In this document: positions 1-9,558 of the stretch, piece by piece
Layout of the letters: each line of letters opens with the position of its first letter
Numbering within the stretch: position 1 is the first letter of the stretch
Assembly: GCA_030247885.1 (NCBI GenBank)
Contig: JAPDRO010000016.1
Location: forward strand, 124,001 to 188,000
Origin: Taxawa tesnikishii (nom. ined.)
Lineage: Eukaryota > Ascomycota > Dothideomycetes > Dothideales
Direction: 5' to 3'
DNA: 64,000 nucleotides
Made by a program: the position numbers and the translations under genes
The notes under the pieces: generated by a model
The model's input: the letters and a program-made list of their open reading frames with translations, nothing else
Database searches by the model: none
Told to the model about the DNA's origin: nothing

Positions 1-61
1 TCTTCTTTTCCGAACCTCTGCCTTCGTTAATGCATGTGGTTCATCGCTACTTTCCAGCGCA

Positions 62-1197
62 TCAAGCGTCCTTGGCGTGGTTGTTCCGAGCAACTGCTCC
101 TCCACCAGCACCGGCCATCTCATCAGCCGCGGCCTTGGTGCCAGAAAAGACATGCGTGCTGAGATCGAAGATCGGCAACGGACACGGCACGCCAGTAGCC
201 GCACAACCAGTGATGATGGCGAGGTACCTGGTACTCATCATCAGCAAATCGTTTCAAAGTCGAAGCAACCCAGTTATGCTAGGGGCAGGAGTGAAGTTCT
301 ACTCACCAACCACAGAGGCATGTCGCGAATCCGAAGCCAGCGCCGACCTTGGCCAGGTATGCGGCTTGCTCCAACCCCTCGATGGTGGGGTTGTGGCCGG
401 CGACGAAGTTTGCGCCGGCGAAGCAGCCGAAGAGGGGAATGAGGCAGAAGATGGAGATGCAGAAGGGTACATTTGTGCGGAGGGAGGCGAGGAAGAAGAC
501 GAAGCTGATCAGGGTCCTGTGACAAACGCGTCAGCATCTTCGTAATTGTTCAAAAAGAAAAAGAACAAATAAATAAATAAAACAGAACCCGGTTTTTGCG
601 GAGACAATGTTGTTTCGGTTTTGAAGGGAGAGGGAGAGCGGCAAACGAGATTTGACGAGTGCGAGATATAGTATATACTGACATTGTCACGTTGTAGAAA
701 CCTGTGCCGGACTGGAACGCGATACTCGCGGCACCCGCCTCACCAAACGCGGAGCCCAAGTTGTGCGCCGGATCGGTCGAGAAGGCCAGGTTGCACCAGT
801 GGCAGCCGAAGACAACGAAGACGGCGAACGGGTACGTGTTTCCCAGAATAAACTCGCAGATGCCGGCCACATTCATCGCGATCCCGCCCAGGAAGTAGTA
901 GGTTCCGGAGATGGCGACGGTGGAGGGCACGCTGGCACCCTGCCAGCCCAGACAGCAGAACATGGTCGTCTGGAAGGGGATCAGGAAGCCGCAGAGGCCC
1001 AGCAGGGTCGGGTTTCCGAGACGTTTGGCGAGGTCTCCGCGAGCGGGCGTGGGCTGGAAGAAGAGACGTTCGTATTGCTCTGGGCTGATGGAGATGGTCA
1101 TTTGACGGCTCAGTGGCTCGCCGTTGGCAGAGCCGGACTCGTGTGTTCGTACAGGTTCGAGTTTCGCATGGTGGCCGGTCTCGAAGGGTTCTGCCAT
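62..1197 (-). CDS. GPR1/FUN34/YaaH family membrane carrier (acetate/ammonium type)
   Basis: Predicted plasma-membrane carrier of the acetate/ammonium exporter family (yeast Ady2/Ato, Yarrowia Gpr1). Three exons are visible: 679-1197, 307-516 and 62-227. The start at 1197 opens MAEPFETG, after which comes the family signature as GNPTLLGLCGF, then about six hydrophobic segments including the Cys-rich LIPFQTTMFCCLGW and, in exon 2, LISFVFFLASLRTNV. The last junction joins cleanly as CGW-YLAII (donor GTGAGT, acceptor CAG). The first junction is uncertain: the GTATAT donor at 678 and CAG acceptor at 517 leave the phase wrong, so either another donor is used or the sequence carries an indel. The signature is a variant of the usual NPxPLGL. 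Length near 298 aa fits the family. The substrate is not readable from sequence. Confidence 0.85.
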
Positions 1198-2728
1198 GGC
1201 TGGACAAGCTATTCGGGCGGAGTGTTTGAAATCGTATCGATGGAGGAGAAAAGGATCAGAGAAGGAGAAGGATGGAGGGGAATGCACTGATCTTTCGTCG
1301 AGCAGAACTGGCGGACTGGGGGTACTGCTTTGCTTTTATGCGTTCACTTTTCCTTTCATTTTCCCTCCCGAACGCAAGCCCCCTGCTGCATACCGTCTTC
1401 TCTGCACTCCTCATCTCCCGTCCTCATTGAGTAGCTCGGGCACCCCAGACCCCGGACCGCCTGCTGCATAGTGCGTGGACGGGCGTCCTGAGATGCTTCA
1501 ACGCCCCAGACGATTATCATTAGTCTGCATAGGATGAGGCAAGGATGACGACGGTTTCGAGGCTACACAGGGTACGTATATGATTGTATAGAAACTGATT
1601 CGTGATCTGGGCCTTTAGCGGTTACGAGTCCCCTCAATCTCCCCATACCCCGGATCGCCGCCGGCGGGGTGGAAGGTTGGATCCATGCTCGATTGCGTAA
1701 AAGATGGCGGTGTGTTTTCGTTTTCTGCCTTTCCGAGCAACATTCTCCATAATTTGCACTTCGGCTGTGTTCGGTTGTATCGAAGGAACCGAGGGTCCGA
1801 GGTTGTCGGTTCGCTGAGAGTCCACTTGCATGTCTCTATTGGCTCTTCCCCATGTACAATGCAGCTTCTCATAAGGTTTGGAGTACCATAAAAGGCTGGA
1901 ACGCCGGGGCTTGTGTGTTTGCTTGTTTGAGCTTGGCCCGGCAAGTCAGCCTTGGGTGACGAGGAAGGTGTGAGGCATGCTGTATGTGGCTTGATAAAAG
2001 CTGAGGTACATACATCTACATGCACGTTTATGCTATCGTGGTTGAGAGACGCGGAGGATCGAATGAGTATCGCTCGTCTTCGTTGGGGATCTCACCGATC
2101 TGAGCTTCGATTTCGTGTCCTCATGATGTAGGTGCGAAGACTGAAACGTGAGTCGGAAAGCTAGAAGACGAGAACAGGCTGTTCATGTAGAGAAGTGCAT
2201 CGACTGGAACGACATTTGAGACCCGAAGATGGCCGTAATCTTGTTGAGATATACAAGCGTGTATACCGGGCCTGACACTGCGAGAAGTTCCACCTCACAA
2301 TTCGAGGGCCACACAGCTGTCAAACAGGCCTTCGGAGATGGTATGCTAAAACTCCTCTTCATCCCTAATGCGCTGATTGTAGAACATTCATCGTCCATTC
2401 TCCACGCACTTCGTAAGCGCCCATGTGCGCCCGTTTACTCGCGCCGCGCCGTGGTGCCACTAGCTTGTACGCGGAGCTCCTACCAGCTCTTACTAGCTAA
2501 GAAACCCTCCACCGTAAGACATTGTAGTTGGCGTGCTCGCAATTGGCTCTTCCATCATCGAGCCACCTGTTTGGAACAGACAGAGGTCGCTCACGCCAGT
2601 CCTACGGGCAACAACCCAAGGCTCTCTGCGTCACCAAACCCGGGTTTTCGACCTTTGCGCATACAGCGACACTGCCGCCGAGCAGTCGCAGGTCTGGCTG
2701 AAGTGCAACTAAGCGCAAGACGATCCGC
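1198..2728. other. Intergenic region, no convincing gene
   Basis: About 1.5 kb between the 5' end of the GPR1-type carrier and the 3' end of UTP7, both on the minus strand, so it should hold the carrier promoter. Open frames such as 1615-2025 (-) are short, show no recognisable motif and have no supporting splice structure. No repeat or RNA gene was seen. Confidence 0.5.
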
Positions 2729-4393
2729 TCACACACCCTTTCTGGAAAACCTCGCCAATGCCGGTCCTAGCTGCGCTTCTCTCTCGCCCCTCTTCTCCTT
2801 TTCTCTCCTCTGCTGCTCCTTCCGTAACTCCTGGATCCTGACCCTCCTCTCATCAATGATGTTCTTCGTTCCCTTCTTTCTCAAGTACTTCCTTAAAGTA
2901 CTGTTCCTGCCCCTGCCTCTGTTTTTCAGGTTCGCCACCGGATCTTCTGGTTTACGATCCAAATCCTGTTCCTTCTTTCTCTGCGCGGCGGACGCCAAAT
3001 CCAGATTACCGATGAAGTTGGGATCGAGCGAGATCATCTCGGGCTGCAGCTTGTTCAACAGAGCCTTCACTTCTGTTTCCTGGCGCTGTTTGGTATTCTC
3101 GAAGGGGTTGAGTTCGAGGGCGTCGAAGTTCGGTTCGCCCGCTCCCGGGACGATGGCACTCGTGAAGCCCTTGTCGTGACTGATTCCTAATATGTCTTCG
3201 AAAGGACACCATTGCACACGCTCGATGCGTTGGCCGTCCCCGCCCCAGGCCATGTACGGGCTCTGCACCTTGACCTGATCATCCCAGTGTTTAGTGTAGA
3301 GGTCGCGCCAGATAGTGGTCTGAGTGCCCCAGCCGACGGCCGTGAGGTTGCGGTCCGAGATCGCGACGGAGGAGCCCGGTTGGCGCAGGAAGTAGTTGTT
3401 AACTTCCTTGAACATGCGGACGTCCCACACTGCCATCTTCAGGTCGGCGCCGGTCGAAACCATGTAGCGGCCTTCGCGGTCGATGGCGAGAGAGCGCACG
3501 GGACCGCGATGTGTGAGCATTTTGACGAGGGGTTTTGTATCATTTGGAGACCAGAGGCTGACTGTGCCGTTCTGATGTCCAACATGAAGAACTGCGTTGT
3601 GTGGGTTTTGCGTAAATGCGGTGGGTGAGCCTTGCTTGGTCGGCATCTGCATGACCAATTTCCCCGTGCTCGTGTCTTGATATTTCAGATATCCCGCGTT
3701 ACCGATTGTAGCGAGGAGAAAATGGTAGGGTAAGAACTCCATATGCGTGACCTCGACGTGGTCTTGCAGGTTGTGAATCTCCACGCCTTGGTGATCGTAA
3801 ATGTAAACGTATTTCTTCTGCGCAACGGCAAAATACTGATTGTTGTGCAGCCATTTCGCATCCCTTGCTGTCTCGCCGAGCTGCAATTCGCATCCGAGTT
3901 TGCCGTCTCTCCAGTCCATGGTTGCGACGTGCCCATTCCTCCCCACAAGCAGCAAATCCCTCCCATTTCTTGTGTAATTCGCTTTGTACGGACCCAGTCC
4001 CTCCAGCTTGAGTTCAAATCCCTTCTTCGCCGTCTCGACCGCAACGTCCTTCTGTATGTCCTCCTGTCGAACCTTGTACGTCCTCTCTAACTCCGTTTCC
4101 GGCTCCAAGAATCCTTCCGTATTTTCAAGAAGAATCTCAGCGTCTTTTGCTTTGAGCGTCGCATCTTTGAACCGGTTCTCTAAGGCGCGAAGGTTGCCGC
4201 GCAGTTTCTTGTCTTTGATGCTCTTAATCTGGATGTTCTTTCCTCGGCCGTATGCCTTCTTTGCCTCGTCGGCGCGTTTGCGCAATGCGGCGGCTTCTGG
4301 GTCGAGAGCTGCGGTCGGCGTGCGCGCTGGTTGGGGCTTACGTTCGGGTTCGTATGCAACTTCGTAACCGCCTCTCCTGTCTTTTGCGGCCAT
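2729..4393 (-). CDS. UTP7: U3 snoRNP-associated WD40 protein Utp7 (WDR46/BING4)
   Basis: Intronless 554-aa protein matching Utp7/WDR46, a component of the small-subunit processome that acts in the nucleolus in early 18S rRNA maturation. After a basic, Lys-rich N-terminal helix region (about residues 35-110) come WD40-type blades with recognisable strands such as NYTRNGRDLLLVGRNGHVA, LHVGHQNGTVSLWSPND and YMVSTGADLKMAVWDVR (about residues 140-390). The BING4 C-terminal segment follows, with NPFENTKQRQETEVKALL and a highly basic tail. The start at 4393 (MAAKDRRGGYEV) is the natural one. The frame is uninterrupted over 1.66 kb, unlike several neighbours. The long plus-strand open frame at 2229-3179 is a shadow of this gene. 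Confidence 0.95.
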   Translation of the reverse strand: MAAKDRRGGYEVAYEPERKPQPARTPTAALDPEAAALRKRADEAKKAYGRGKNIQIKSIKDKKLRGNLRALENRFKDATLKAKDAEILLENTEGFLEPETELERTYKVRQEDIQKDVAVETAKKGFELKLEGLGPYKANYTRNGRDLLLVGRNGHVATMDWRDGKLGCELQLGETARDAKWLHNNQYFAVAQKKYVYIYDHQGVEIHNLQDHVEVTHMEFLPYHFLLATIGNAGYLKYQDTSTGKLVMQMPTKQGSPTAFTQNPHNAVLHVGHQNGTVSLWSPNDTKPLVKMLTHRGPVRSLAIDREGRYMVSTGADLKMAVWDVRMFKEVNNYFLRQPGSSVAISDRNLTAVGWGTQTTIWRDLYTKHWDDQVKVQSPYMAWGGDGQRIERVQWCPFEDILGISHDKGFTSAIVPGAGEPNFDALELNPFENTKQRQETEVKALLNKLQPEMISLDPNFIGNLDLASAAQRKKEQDLDRKPEDPVANLKNRGRGRNSTLRKYLRKKGTKNIIDERRVRIQELRKEQQRREKEKRGEREAQLGPALARFSRKGV

Positions 4394-5402
4394 GTTGCTC
4401 CGCTGTGTAGTGGTATTACTATAAGGTCATAGTTCTGCTGTGTCGCAAATGGGTCCAGCACTCAAAAAATGTCAGAGGCGAGACGATTTAAGAATTAGCG
4501 GTAGCAAGCGGGCCGAGCCGGCGCAGGAAGACCTTGGCGCGGGGTCGCTTCGGTGCATCAGCATCATCTGTTCACCGTTCGAAGGCTTTACGGCGCAAAA
4601 TGGCCTGAAGTGAGTGTATGTATAGATGGTATGGTGAAGCAACTGCATCACACCAGAGCTGACCGCTCTTGCTAGACTGATTCTGTCGAGTACACGTGTA
4701 AGCTCAATCTTCTTCAGGATCCTCTTCTACTAATTTCCTACACACAGAGGAGGGAACTGCAAGAATCAGAACGAGTGTTCGGGCGTCCAAGCCGACCAGA
4801 AGATCCAGCACCCCTCCATCGAGGTCGTCGGACTTGTCCTGATCATCAAAGGAGGGAGTGACGAATACATCACTTTCCCCTTGTGGGATGTTCGTCATGC
4901 TGGATGGTGATCTCTTCTATGATTCGCTCCTTCGCTCCAGTCGCAGTAAGCTTCATCACAAGCTTCGATGCATGCACACATCTATACCGAGCGCATCTAA
5001 ACCACCTAACTCACGTTTCATGTGTATGAACGCTTCCCTTTCTAGGGAAAAGCTCGAAGTGGAGACGAAGTGGCTTGCTTATCTCGCATTCCAGCATCTA
5101 CGCCTGGCCAATAGAATTGTAGAACGCTCCCTCCATGACGGGAGCAGACTGAAATGCTCACTTGAGACAAGAGTATAAATAGTGGTGTGATGCGATGTTG
5201 GTCAGCGTACGTCAATCTTGAAAGACAGGACGAGGAGTCGGAAGAGGCCCGAAAGCATAAAAGGTAGGGAACAGGACGCCTAAAGGACCATATACCGTGA
5301 CAACCCCCACCTTTCCTCCTTTCGTCTCTCTCTCTCCACCCAGAGTTTTACTTCATAACGCTCACCTCCAACGCCATTGTCGGTCTCAAAGACTACATCA
5401 AC
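4394..5402. promoter_or_regulatory. Divergent intergenic region between UTP7 and AsaB-like gene
   Basis: About 1 kb separating two divergently transcribed genes. A TATA box lies near 5174 on the plus side. No convincing gene was found inside: the open frames at 4704-4898 (-) and 4858-5178 (+) lack motifs. Confidence 0.5.
5173..5181 (+). promoter_or_regulatory. TATA box upstream of the AsaB-like hydroxylase gene
   Basis: The sequence gagTATAAATAGtgg is a canonical TATA element about 225 bases before the ATG at 5403. It faces the AsaB-like gene and suggests regulated rather than constitutive expression. The functional reading is inference. Confidence 0.5.
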
Positions 5403-6508
5403 ATGGCACCAGCTCAGGTTCTGACCACAACTATCCATTATCATCCCGGTCTCACACACGAGGACGGTTTCGACGTACACTATCCGGGCACCGCAGGCAA
5501 CTACCGCAGAAGGCTGGATGCGCAAACAGTGCAAATCACCGATATAAGAGGTAAAGGACATATTCTCATGCCCTCGTTGTATCTGCTCTGGCGTTGTTCT
5601 TTGTGCCTCAACCACTGACTGTCCCCAGGTTCGGAAGCTGATTTCAGCCTCGACAAACAGGGCTTTCAAATCATCAATTACCCCATGAATGTCGACGGAG
5701 TCAGGATCACAAAACGGAGCATGTTCGATGCCATCAGCGCAGGGCGAACCAAAGATGATCCGGCGAGCAATGGTGACGGGGAAGAGTCAACTAAGAAGAC
5801 GGTCAAGGATGTGATATATGAGACGGCAAGTGGGTTGTTGAAGAAAGTGTGCGTACTCCGTAATGCCATCAGTGGCATATTCCTGATCCTTGTAGTACCG
5901 GCGCGAGCCGCGTCCTCCCTTTCTCCCACGTCATCCGCGACGTGACCTGGGAATCTGTCGTCTCTGACACAAAAGATCTGAAAGACCGGGATCCGATCTC
6001 CATTAACCCACCAGCACGCTTCGCTCACGTGGACCAGTCATACAACGGCGCGCGCTCAATACTCGAAGATCAATTGACGCCAGAGGAAGCCACCCGCCTC
6101 AGTCGCACCAGATGGGGTATCATCAACGTTTGGCGGCCGCTCAACAAGCTTGTGCGCCGCGATCCCATGGCCGTGTGTGATGCACGCAGCGTGCCCGAGT
6201 CAGACCTCGTACAGGTGTCCGCCGTCCTCCCGCCCAACGGCGCCAATCAGTTGGCAAACGTGAGCAAGAAGGGGTTTGAGAACTGGTTCATAAAAGCAAA
6301 CGAGAACCACCGGTGGTATTGTGTGGATGGGATGACACCGGACGAGGCGTTGTTGATCAAGTGCTTCGACTCTAAGATGGATGGGAGGGCGAGAAGAAGC
6401 CCGCATTCGGCGTTCGTGGATCCAAGACCGGGAAGAAGTGAGGGACCGCCGAGAGAGAGCATGGAGATTCGTTGTTTGGTGTTCTGGGAAGATGAGGATG
6501 CTGAGTAG
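5403..6508 (+). CDS. AsaB/CmcJ-like hydroxylase/desaturase family protein
   Basis: Predicted 326-aa member of the fungal hydroxylase/desaturase family that includes AsaB (aspergillic acid cluster) and bacterial CmcJ-like proteins, usually found in secondary metabolism. Exons 5403-5550, 5629-5848 and 5896-6508 join in phase with GT..AG introns (78 and 47 nt). Family landmarks include the N-terminal LTHEDGFDVHYPGTAGNYRR, GASRVLPFSHVIRDVTW across the second junction, the His-containing RFAHVDQSYNGA, then RWGIINVWRPLNK and RRDPMAVCDARSV. The C-terminal part has WYCVDGMTPDEALLIKCFDS and the His-rich region around PHSAF. No other biosynthetic gene lies beside it, so it looks like an orphan tailoring enzyme. 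The substrate is unknown. Confidence 0.85.
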
Positions 6509-6554
6509 ACGTAGTGTACATACGCAGGTGCTGTTGGAAACACGATTGGTGGCA

Positions 6555-7166
6555 TCATTCCACAGCTGTCGTCTTTCCAGTCTCGACAACGAAGTACCGT
6601 CCCACTTTCCTCTCCGCGGACCCCAACACGTCCCAATCCTCCGCGCCCTTTGTGTCAACGCTCGCATCCTGCCGCCTCCTTGTTCTCTTATAATACGTTC
6701 CCCGCATTTCTTCCTGCTCCAACGCCCCCTTCAAATCCTCCAATCCAATCTCTTGTTCTTTCATCCCAGCTTTCGTCTCATCTCTCAGACTGCGTAACGG
6801 AATCACACCAGTCGTGTCGACTTTTTGTATCTCCTTGACAAAGTGCAGCTGCGAGCTTAGTGTTTTGAGCATTGTAGCTTCCTCGTCTGCGTCCTTGGGA
6901 GGTGGGAGTGCGGAGAGGCGGAGGAGGTGGTGCAGTTGCTTGGATGATATGCTTGGAGAGTCTGATGGAGTGTCGGCTGGTGGCAAGAGAGATTCTACGG
7001 ACCAGGTTGGCTTGTTGAGGAGTAGGTCGACGTCGATGCGTGCTTTGGCATCCTTTCTAGGTACCGTGGAGTGGAAGCCATTGCAGTGCAGAGATCTCCG
7101 GATGGATATCCTGTGAAAAGCTCTAACCCATGCGCCAGGTTGTTTGGGTAGTGTGCGATAGTTCAT
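6555..7166 (-). CDS. Glutamyl-tRNA(Gln) amidotransferase complex subunit Gta3 domain protein (GatC-like)
   Basis: Single-exon 203-aa protein resembling fungal Gta3, a mitochondrial GatC/GatF-type subunit that helps convert Glu-tRNA(Gln) to Gln-tRNA(Gln). The first 40 residues are rich in Arg, Ser and His with few acidic residues, as expected for a mitochondrial presequence. The core carries LLNKPTWSVESLLPP (about residues 50-64) and then SSKQLHHLLRLSALPPP and a helix ending KTLSSQLHFVKEIQKVDT, the pattern of the Gta3 domain. Its 3' end faces the AsaB-like gene at 47 bases, while its 5' end shares a 270-base divergent promoter with SEC17. The family assignment comes from remembered motif layout, not a search. 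Confidence 0.75.
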   Translation of the reverse strand: MNYRTLPKQPGAWVRAFHRISIRRSLHCNGFHSTVPRKDAKARIDVDLLLNKPTWSVESLLPPADTPSDSPSISSKQLHHLLRLSALPPPKDADEEATMLKTLSSQLHFVKEIQKVDTTGVIPLRSLRDETKAGMKEQEIGLEDLKGALEQEEMRGTYYKRTRRRQDASVDTKGAEDWDVLGSAERKVGRYFVVETGKTTAVE

Positions 7167-7436
7167 TTCGAGTATATCGGAAGATGTACCGTGATGTTCA
7201 GTTCACTTCACATGAAGAGGGATGTTGCTCGGCGAGATTACGTCATCCTCAGCCCGCTACCTAAGTCGCGGAGGTTATGAACGAACTAAACAGTGATTCT
7301 ACCACGTATTTGTATTCAGGCAACTGCTCGACACACCATTTACTACACTCCAGATCTCCTGCGTAGCCAGTCCTGATATTCCGTACGCCTCCAGATTGTT
7401 CCTCCCACACTGCGATAAGAACAACTACCACCCACC

Positions 7437-8487
7437 ATGGCACAAGACCCACGCGCTCTTCTCCAAAAAGCCGATAAAGCAGCTCAAGGCGCAGGTTCAG
7501 GCTTCTCCTTCTTCGGCGGGCGCACAGAAAAATACGAGAATGCAGTAGAACTCTACACACAAGCGGCAAACGCCTTTCGGATGCAGAAGCAAGGCAAAGA
7601 GGCCGGGCAAGCATTCGAGCGCGCGGCCTCGCTGCAATCGAGCAAGCTGAACGAACCGGACGACGCCGCAAACACCCTCACTGAAGCATTCAAGAGCTAC
7701 CGGCAAGACGAGCCAGAAGATGCCGCGAGGTGCTTAGACCAGGCCATCAACCATTACACAATGAAGGGCAATTTCAGACGGGCGGCGGGGCACAAGGAGA
7801 AATTGGCGGAGCTGTATGAGGTCACGTTGGGGGATAATAAGAGGGCGTTGGAGGCGTATGAGCAGGCGGCGGGGTGGTATGAGAACGATAATGCTGAAGC
7901 GTAGGTGCCCCCGACCTCGGTACCTGGCGGGTGCGCGCGGTGCGAGCGCGATGTGAGGGTAGGGTAAGATCAGGCTGACGCAAGTAACAGATTGGCGAAC
8001 AAGCTATACCTCAAGGTCGCGGACCTGGCGGCCCTGGATTCGGATTACTACAAGGCGATACAGAATTATGAAAGAGTGGCAAAATCGGCCATCAACAACA
8101 ATCTGATGAAGTGGAGCGTGAAGGAGTATTTGCTGAAGAGTGGAATCTGTCAGCTGGCGACGAATGTACGACTTCTTCAACACCTTAACACTCTAAATCG
8201 AAGGGGTTTATTTTATAGAAAGTGACAATGGCTGACGAGTTGAACAGGACATGGTCGGCATGAGCAGAGCCATGGAATCCTACCGCGATCTGGACCCCTC
8301 GTTCGCATCAACACGGGAACACCAACTCCTGCTTGATCTTTCTGAAGCCGTCGAAAACGGTGACCAAGAAGCCTTCGCTGACAAGTTGTACATGTTCGAT
8401 CAAATGAGCAAGCTTGATAAGTGGAAGACGACGATCCTGCTGAGGGTTAAGGAGGCAATTGAGGAGAAGGGCGAAGATTTCTCGTGA
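7437..8487 (+). CDS. SEC17: Vesicular-fusion protein Sec17 (alpha-SNAP)
   Basis: Alpha-SNAP adaptor that recruits the AAA ATPase Sec18/NSF to SNARE complexes for their disassembly after membrane fusion. Exons 7437-7900, 7991-8165 and 8248-8487 join in phase into 292 aa, exactly the length of yeast Sec17. The N-terminus MAQDPRALLQKADKAAQ and the loop GFSFFGGRTEKYENA (membrane-binding hydrophobic loop) are typical. Repeated TPR-like helical pairs follow (AAGWYENDNAEALANK spans the first junction). The C-terminal helix ends with KWKTTILLRVKEAIEE, the NSF-stimulating end. The frame is clean throughout. It shares a short divergent promoter with the Gta3 gene. Confidence 0.95.
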
Positions 8488-8627
8488 TGTGGTGATATGG
8501 GAATGGCATCAGCGTGCGACTTTTTACTGTTGCTGAAGCCGGGTGGAGTTTGGTGTGGTTGATTCCTTGATATCCGAGTTTACCCTGATATTGCGATACA
8601 ATGCGGCTGCGCCGGATGGTGCAAGAC

Positions 8628-8889
8628 CTACCCATTTGCTGCGCGCAAAGCTTCTTCTGCGTGCTTCTCCCTTCGCCGCCACCTTTCCATTTCCCGCGCC
8701 AAAGGGCTCTGCTGGGCGTCGCCTTTGCCCATCGATGCTTTCTTCATGGGTCTTAGTACCACCGTCTCTGCGATCGCAGCTCATAGTACGGGCCCGTGAG
8801 GGCTTCCTGCTCCAACGTGAGGCGAATTAGGCCTAACCACTGCTCACTTCCACATGACTGGAATCCTTTCCTCTTCGGCGACTCTCCAT
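8628..8889 (-). CDS. Probable small charged protein, about 73 aa, with an apparent frame slip
   Basis: Possible small gene. Exon 1 (8848-8889) reads MESRRRGKDSSHVE, then a 41-nt intron (donor GTGAGC, acceptor GCAG), then exon 2 (8628-8806) reading EALTGPYYELRSQRRW. The frame then stops unless one base is added near 8740 (TGGTAC), after which VLRPMKKASMGKG and EMERWRRREKHAEEALRAANG continue to a stop. The total length is one base short of a multiple of three, the same signature seen in other genes here. The product would be strongly basic and acidic with a C-terminal helix. I do not recognise the family. It lies tail-to-head after the 122-aa gene. Confidence is modest because the model depends on the slip. 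Confidence 0.4.
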
Positions 8890-8910
8890 TCTAATCCTCT
8901 TATGTCCAGG

Positions 8911-9337
8911 TTACTGTCCACCATCGTCTTTCTTCCCAGGACTTTTCTCCGCATCCTCACCGCCAAAGCTCCATCTGAGCATCGAGAGACCGGGCCAAGA
9001 GCTGCCCTTCGCTGGGTCTTTGGCGCTGTTCACAGCCTCTTTGACCGCCGCGCCTACGGAGGCGTCGTTGGATATGGCGGTTTGATTGGGCGGTTGGACG
9101 TCAATCTCCGTTTCGTGGGAGGAGGAGACAGAGAGAGTATTGGGATTTTGGTTCTTCAAGTCGCTCCCCTGTAGTCGTTCGGCTTGCTGCTTTTGCAGTT
9201 CCGGCGCAAAGGTTGTGTATGCTGCGGTTGAGATCAGAGGTGAGAGTGAGTGGAGCGAGGGGGAAGCGAATGACCATACCAGTGCAGACACCGCATACGA
9301 TTGCGAGCAGGGGGCCTGCGACTTTTCCAAGGCTCAT
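8911..9337 (-). CDS. Small membrane-anchored protein of unknown function, 122 aa
   Basis: Two exons, about 9280-9337 and 8911-9221, give 122 aa in phase. The start MSLGKVAGPLLAIVCGVCT forms an uncleaved N-terminal hydrophobic helix. The second exon continues AYTTFAPELQKQQAERLQ and then a polar, low-complexity tail rich in Ser, Asn and Lys ending KKDDGGQ. The pattern of a short N-terminal anchor followed by FAPELQKQQ is typical of small fungal mitochondrial inner-membrane or assembly proteins, but I cannot name it. It shares a divergent promoter of about 220 bases with the MMS22-like gene. Confidence 0.65.
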
Positions 9338-9558
9338 AGCTGCTGCGTTGTAGTGTTCATGTTCACATAGTGAGCAGGCGATTGACGGATTGGAGTGAAA
9401 GTGCATGACATCAATCAAGCACGAATTCTTGGCGGTCGCGAAACGCGTCGTCCAACGGCGGCTTTTGCCCTTCCGACGCGCCTGGCTTACCACGATACAT
9501 ACAACCACATCCTACGCGGAAACAAGCCATCTGACATAAGAAATGAGGTGCGAGCCAA

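Noticed and set aside
1615-2025. 136-codon minus-strand open frame in an intergenic region
   Set aside because: No motif, no splice support, and composition like non-coding DNA.
2229-3179. 316-codon plus-strand open frame
   Set aside because: It is antisense to the conserved 3' half of UTP7 and translates to low-complexity Ser/Leu/Phe-rich sequence without motifs.
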